25,473 bases of DNA from Sunxiuqinia sp965372405 (GTDB lineage Bacteria; Bacteroidota; Bacteroidia; Bacteroidales; Prolixibacteraceae). Each line of letters opens with the position of its first letter. Positions within the stretch are counted from its first letter, which is position 1. The translations under genes were made by a program, and so were the position numbers. This document shows, one piece after another, positions 24,726-25,473 of the stretch. The stretch spans positions 1 through 25,473 of the forward strand of contig CBDVCE010000068.1 of NCBI GenBank assembly GCA_965372405.1. The letters run 5' to 3'. Below the pieces are notes generated by a model, which saw only the letters and a list, made by a program, of their open reading frames with translations, did not search any database and was not told where the DNA came from.

Positions 24726-25473
24726 TTAATTCTTAATTACAATTAAATACCCTTTTGAACCAGGAATTATCATTTCATTGAAAGACACATTCAATTGTTC
24801 TTCTTGAAATTCTTCTATTCCAGGAAGAGAAATAATTGCTTTTTTGGGATCTATACCCAATCCAATCCAATCAATATCTATTGAGGTTTTAATATCATCG
24901 TTGCTCCAATTGGCAACAGAAATAATTATCTCATCTTTTCCTTTGAAAACTGAAGCCCGAAGCATCGTATTATTGCATTTTACAGGACAATGACTATCCC
25001 AGTATCCGATCATTTCTTTATTTTCAATATTATGCTCATCGAAGAATTGCCATAAATATTCGGGTGACAAATGGGAATAACCACCTCGGTTGGTTATTCC
25101 ATAAACCATTCCACGCCAGGGATTATCTCCATGAAGCATTTGTCCTGGAATCCCAAAGGGTATTCCAGATACTTCAATGAGCCAATGATCTGACATTCTG
25201 TTGTAGTCACGTCCTTCACCAATCCAAACCAAGTCAATATAAGGTAGCAGATCCATGTACAGGTTGAGGCAATTTGTATAACCAGCCCAGTCATTAAAAT
25301 GGTTCCAGCTATGCAAATCAATTCTTCCGTTTGGTCGGTTATTGTCAATGATTTTTCGTGCACGTTGAAGAGTAAATCGATCCAATGCTGAATCATCAAT
25401 ATATATCCCATCGATTTTCATTTTCTGGATCATCCATTCTAATCCAGCGATGTAAAAATTATTCAATCGACTA
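24726..25473 (-). CDS. DUF6067-like glycoside hydrolase, C-terminal part (5' end outside window)
   Basis: The minus-strand frame is open to the window edge; the TTG at 25466 is not a credible start, so about 248 C-terminal residues of a larger protein are visible. They hold the second half of a TIM-barrel-like region (IDGIYIDDSALDRFT, NGRIDLHSWNHFNDWAG, YIDLVWIGEGRDY, EVSGIPFGIPGQM, NPWRGMVYGI, MIGYWDSHCPVK), followed by a beta-sandwich tail (ASVFKGKDEIIISVANWS). These motifs match, from memory, the DUF6067 'glycoside hydrolase domain' proteins common in Bacteroidota glycan loci. The acidic residues in YIDD and IGEGRD are candidates for catalysis. It is followed by 128 bp without a clear promoter or terminator and then the esterase, probably in one operon. 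Activity and substrate are unknown. Confidence 0.78.
   Translation of the reverse strand, partial: SRLNNFYIAGLEWMIQKMKIDGIYIDDSALDRFTLQRARKIIDNNRPNGRIDLHSWNHFNDWAGYTNCLNLYMDLLPYIDLVWIGEGRDYNRMSDHWLIEVSGIPFGIPGQMLHGDNPWRGMVYGITNRGGYSHLSPEYLWQFFDEHNIENKEMIGYWDSHCPVKCNNTMLRASVFKGKDEIIISVANWSNDDIKTSIDIDWIGLGIDPKKAIISLPGIEEFQEEQLNVSFNEMIIPGSKGYLIVIKN

Noticed and set aside
5604..25473. SusC/SusD pair, sulfatase, tRNA or rRNA genes
   Set aside because: I looked for these in the minus-strand block and its gaps and found none.

Overview
The window comes from a low-GC Bacteroidota genome. The signs are a TonB protein with an acidic linker, a three-gene type B succinate dehydrogenase/fumarate reductase, promoters of the TTTG / TAnnTTTG type, few Shine-Dalgarno sequences, and many lipoproteins. 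The large set of secreted glycan-active enzymes fits an environmental polysaccharide degrader, possibly Marinilabiliales/Prolixibacteraceae-like; that placement is inference.

Left block (1-5503, + strand, core genes): the 3' end of a tonB gene with a clear terminator, hflX, a 278-bp gap holding a good promoter, then sdhC-sdhA-sdhB with an intergenic hairpin/T-tract terminator. Between this block and the converging minus-strand block (5502-5594) lie a 59-nt element that can fold as a three-way junction and a terminator facing the other way.

Right block (5569-25473, all minus strand): a glycan-degradation locus. Read in the direction of transcription it has these parts. (i) The 3' end of a DUF6067-like glycosidase, an alpha/beta-hydrolase esterase lipoprotein and a long GH172 (DUF2961) enzyme. 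(ii) A short GH172 lipoprotein with its own -7 box and a 3' hairpin. (iii) Two GH29 alpha-L-fucosidase-like enzymes, preceded by an array of eight TCWTTCCA octamers spaced 21-22 bp apart and followed by a strong terminator. (iv) A membrane-spanning regulator with two periplasmic LamG-like domains and a cytoplasmic AraC-type HTH. (v) A 476-bp gap holding a MITE-like element, then a Tat-exported Gfo/Idh/MocA protein (possibly GH109-like), a clan-D (GH36-like) lipoprotein, a 975-aa unassigned glycosidase-like protein, and a third GH172 lipoprotein with a C-terminal beta module. No SusC/SusD pair lies in the window, so this is either an edge of a larger polysaccharide utilisation locus or a stand-alone enzyme cluster.

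Taken together, the genes suggest breakdown of a fucose-rich, probably acylated glycan with furanoside (GH172) and alpha-galactoside-like linkages outside the cell or in the periplasm. The nearby LamG-TM-AraC protein is the obvious candidate sensor. Substrate assignments are inferred from family only. Several genes have ATG starts downstream of in-frame TTG or GTG codons; starts were chosen where the signal peptide begins.
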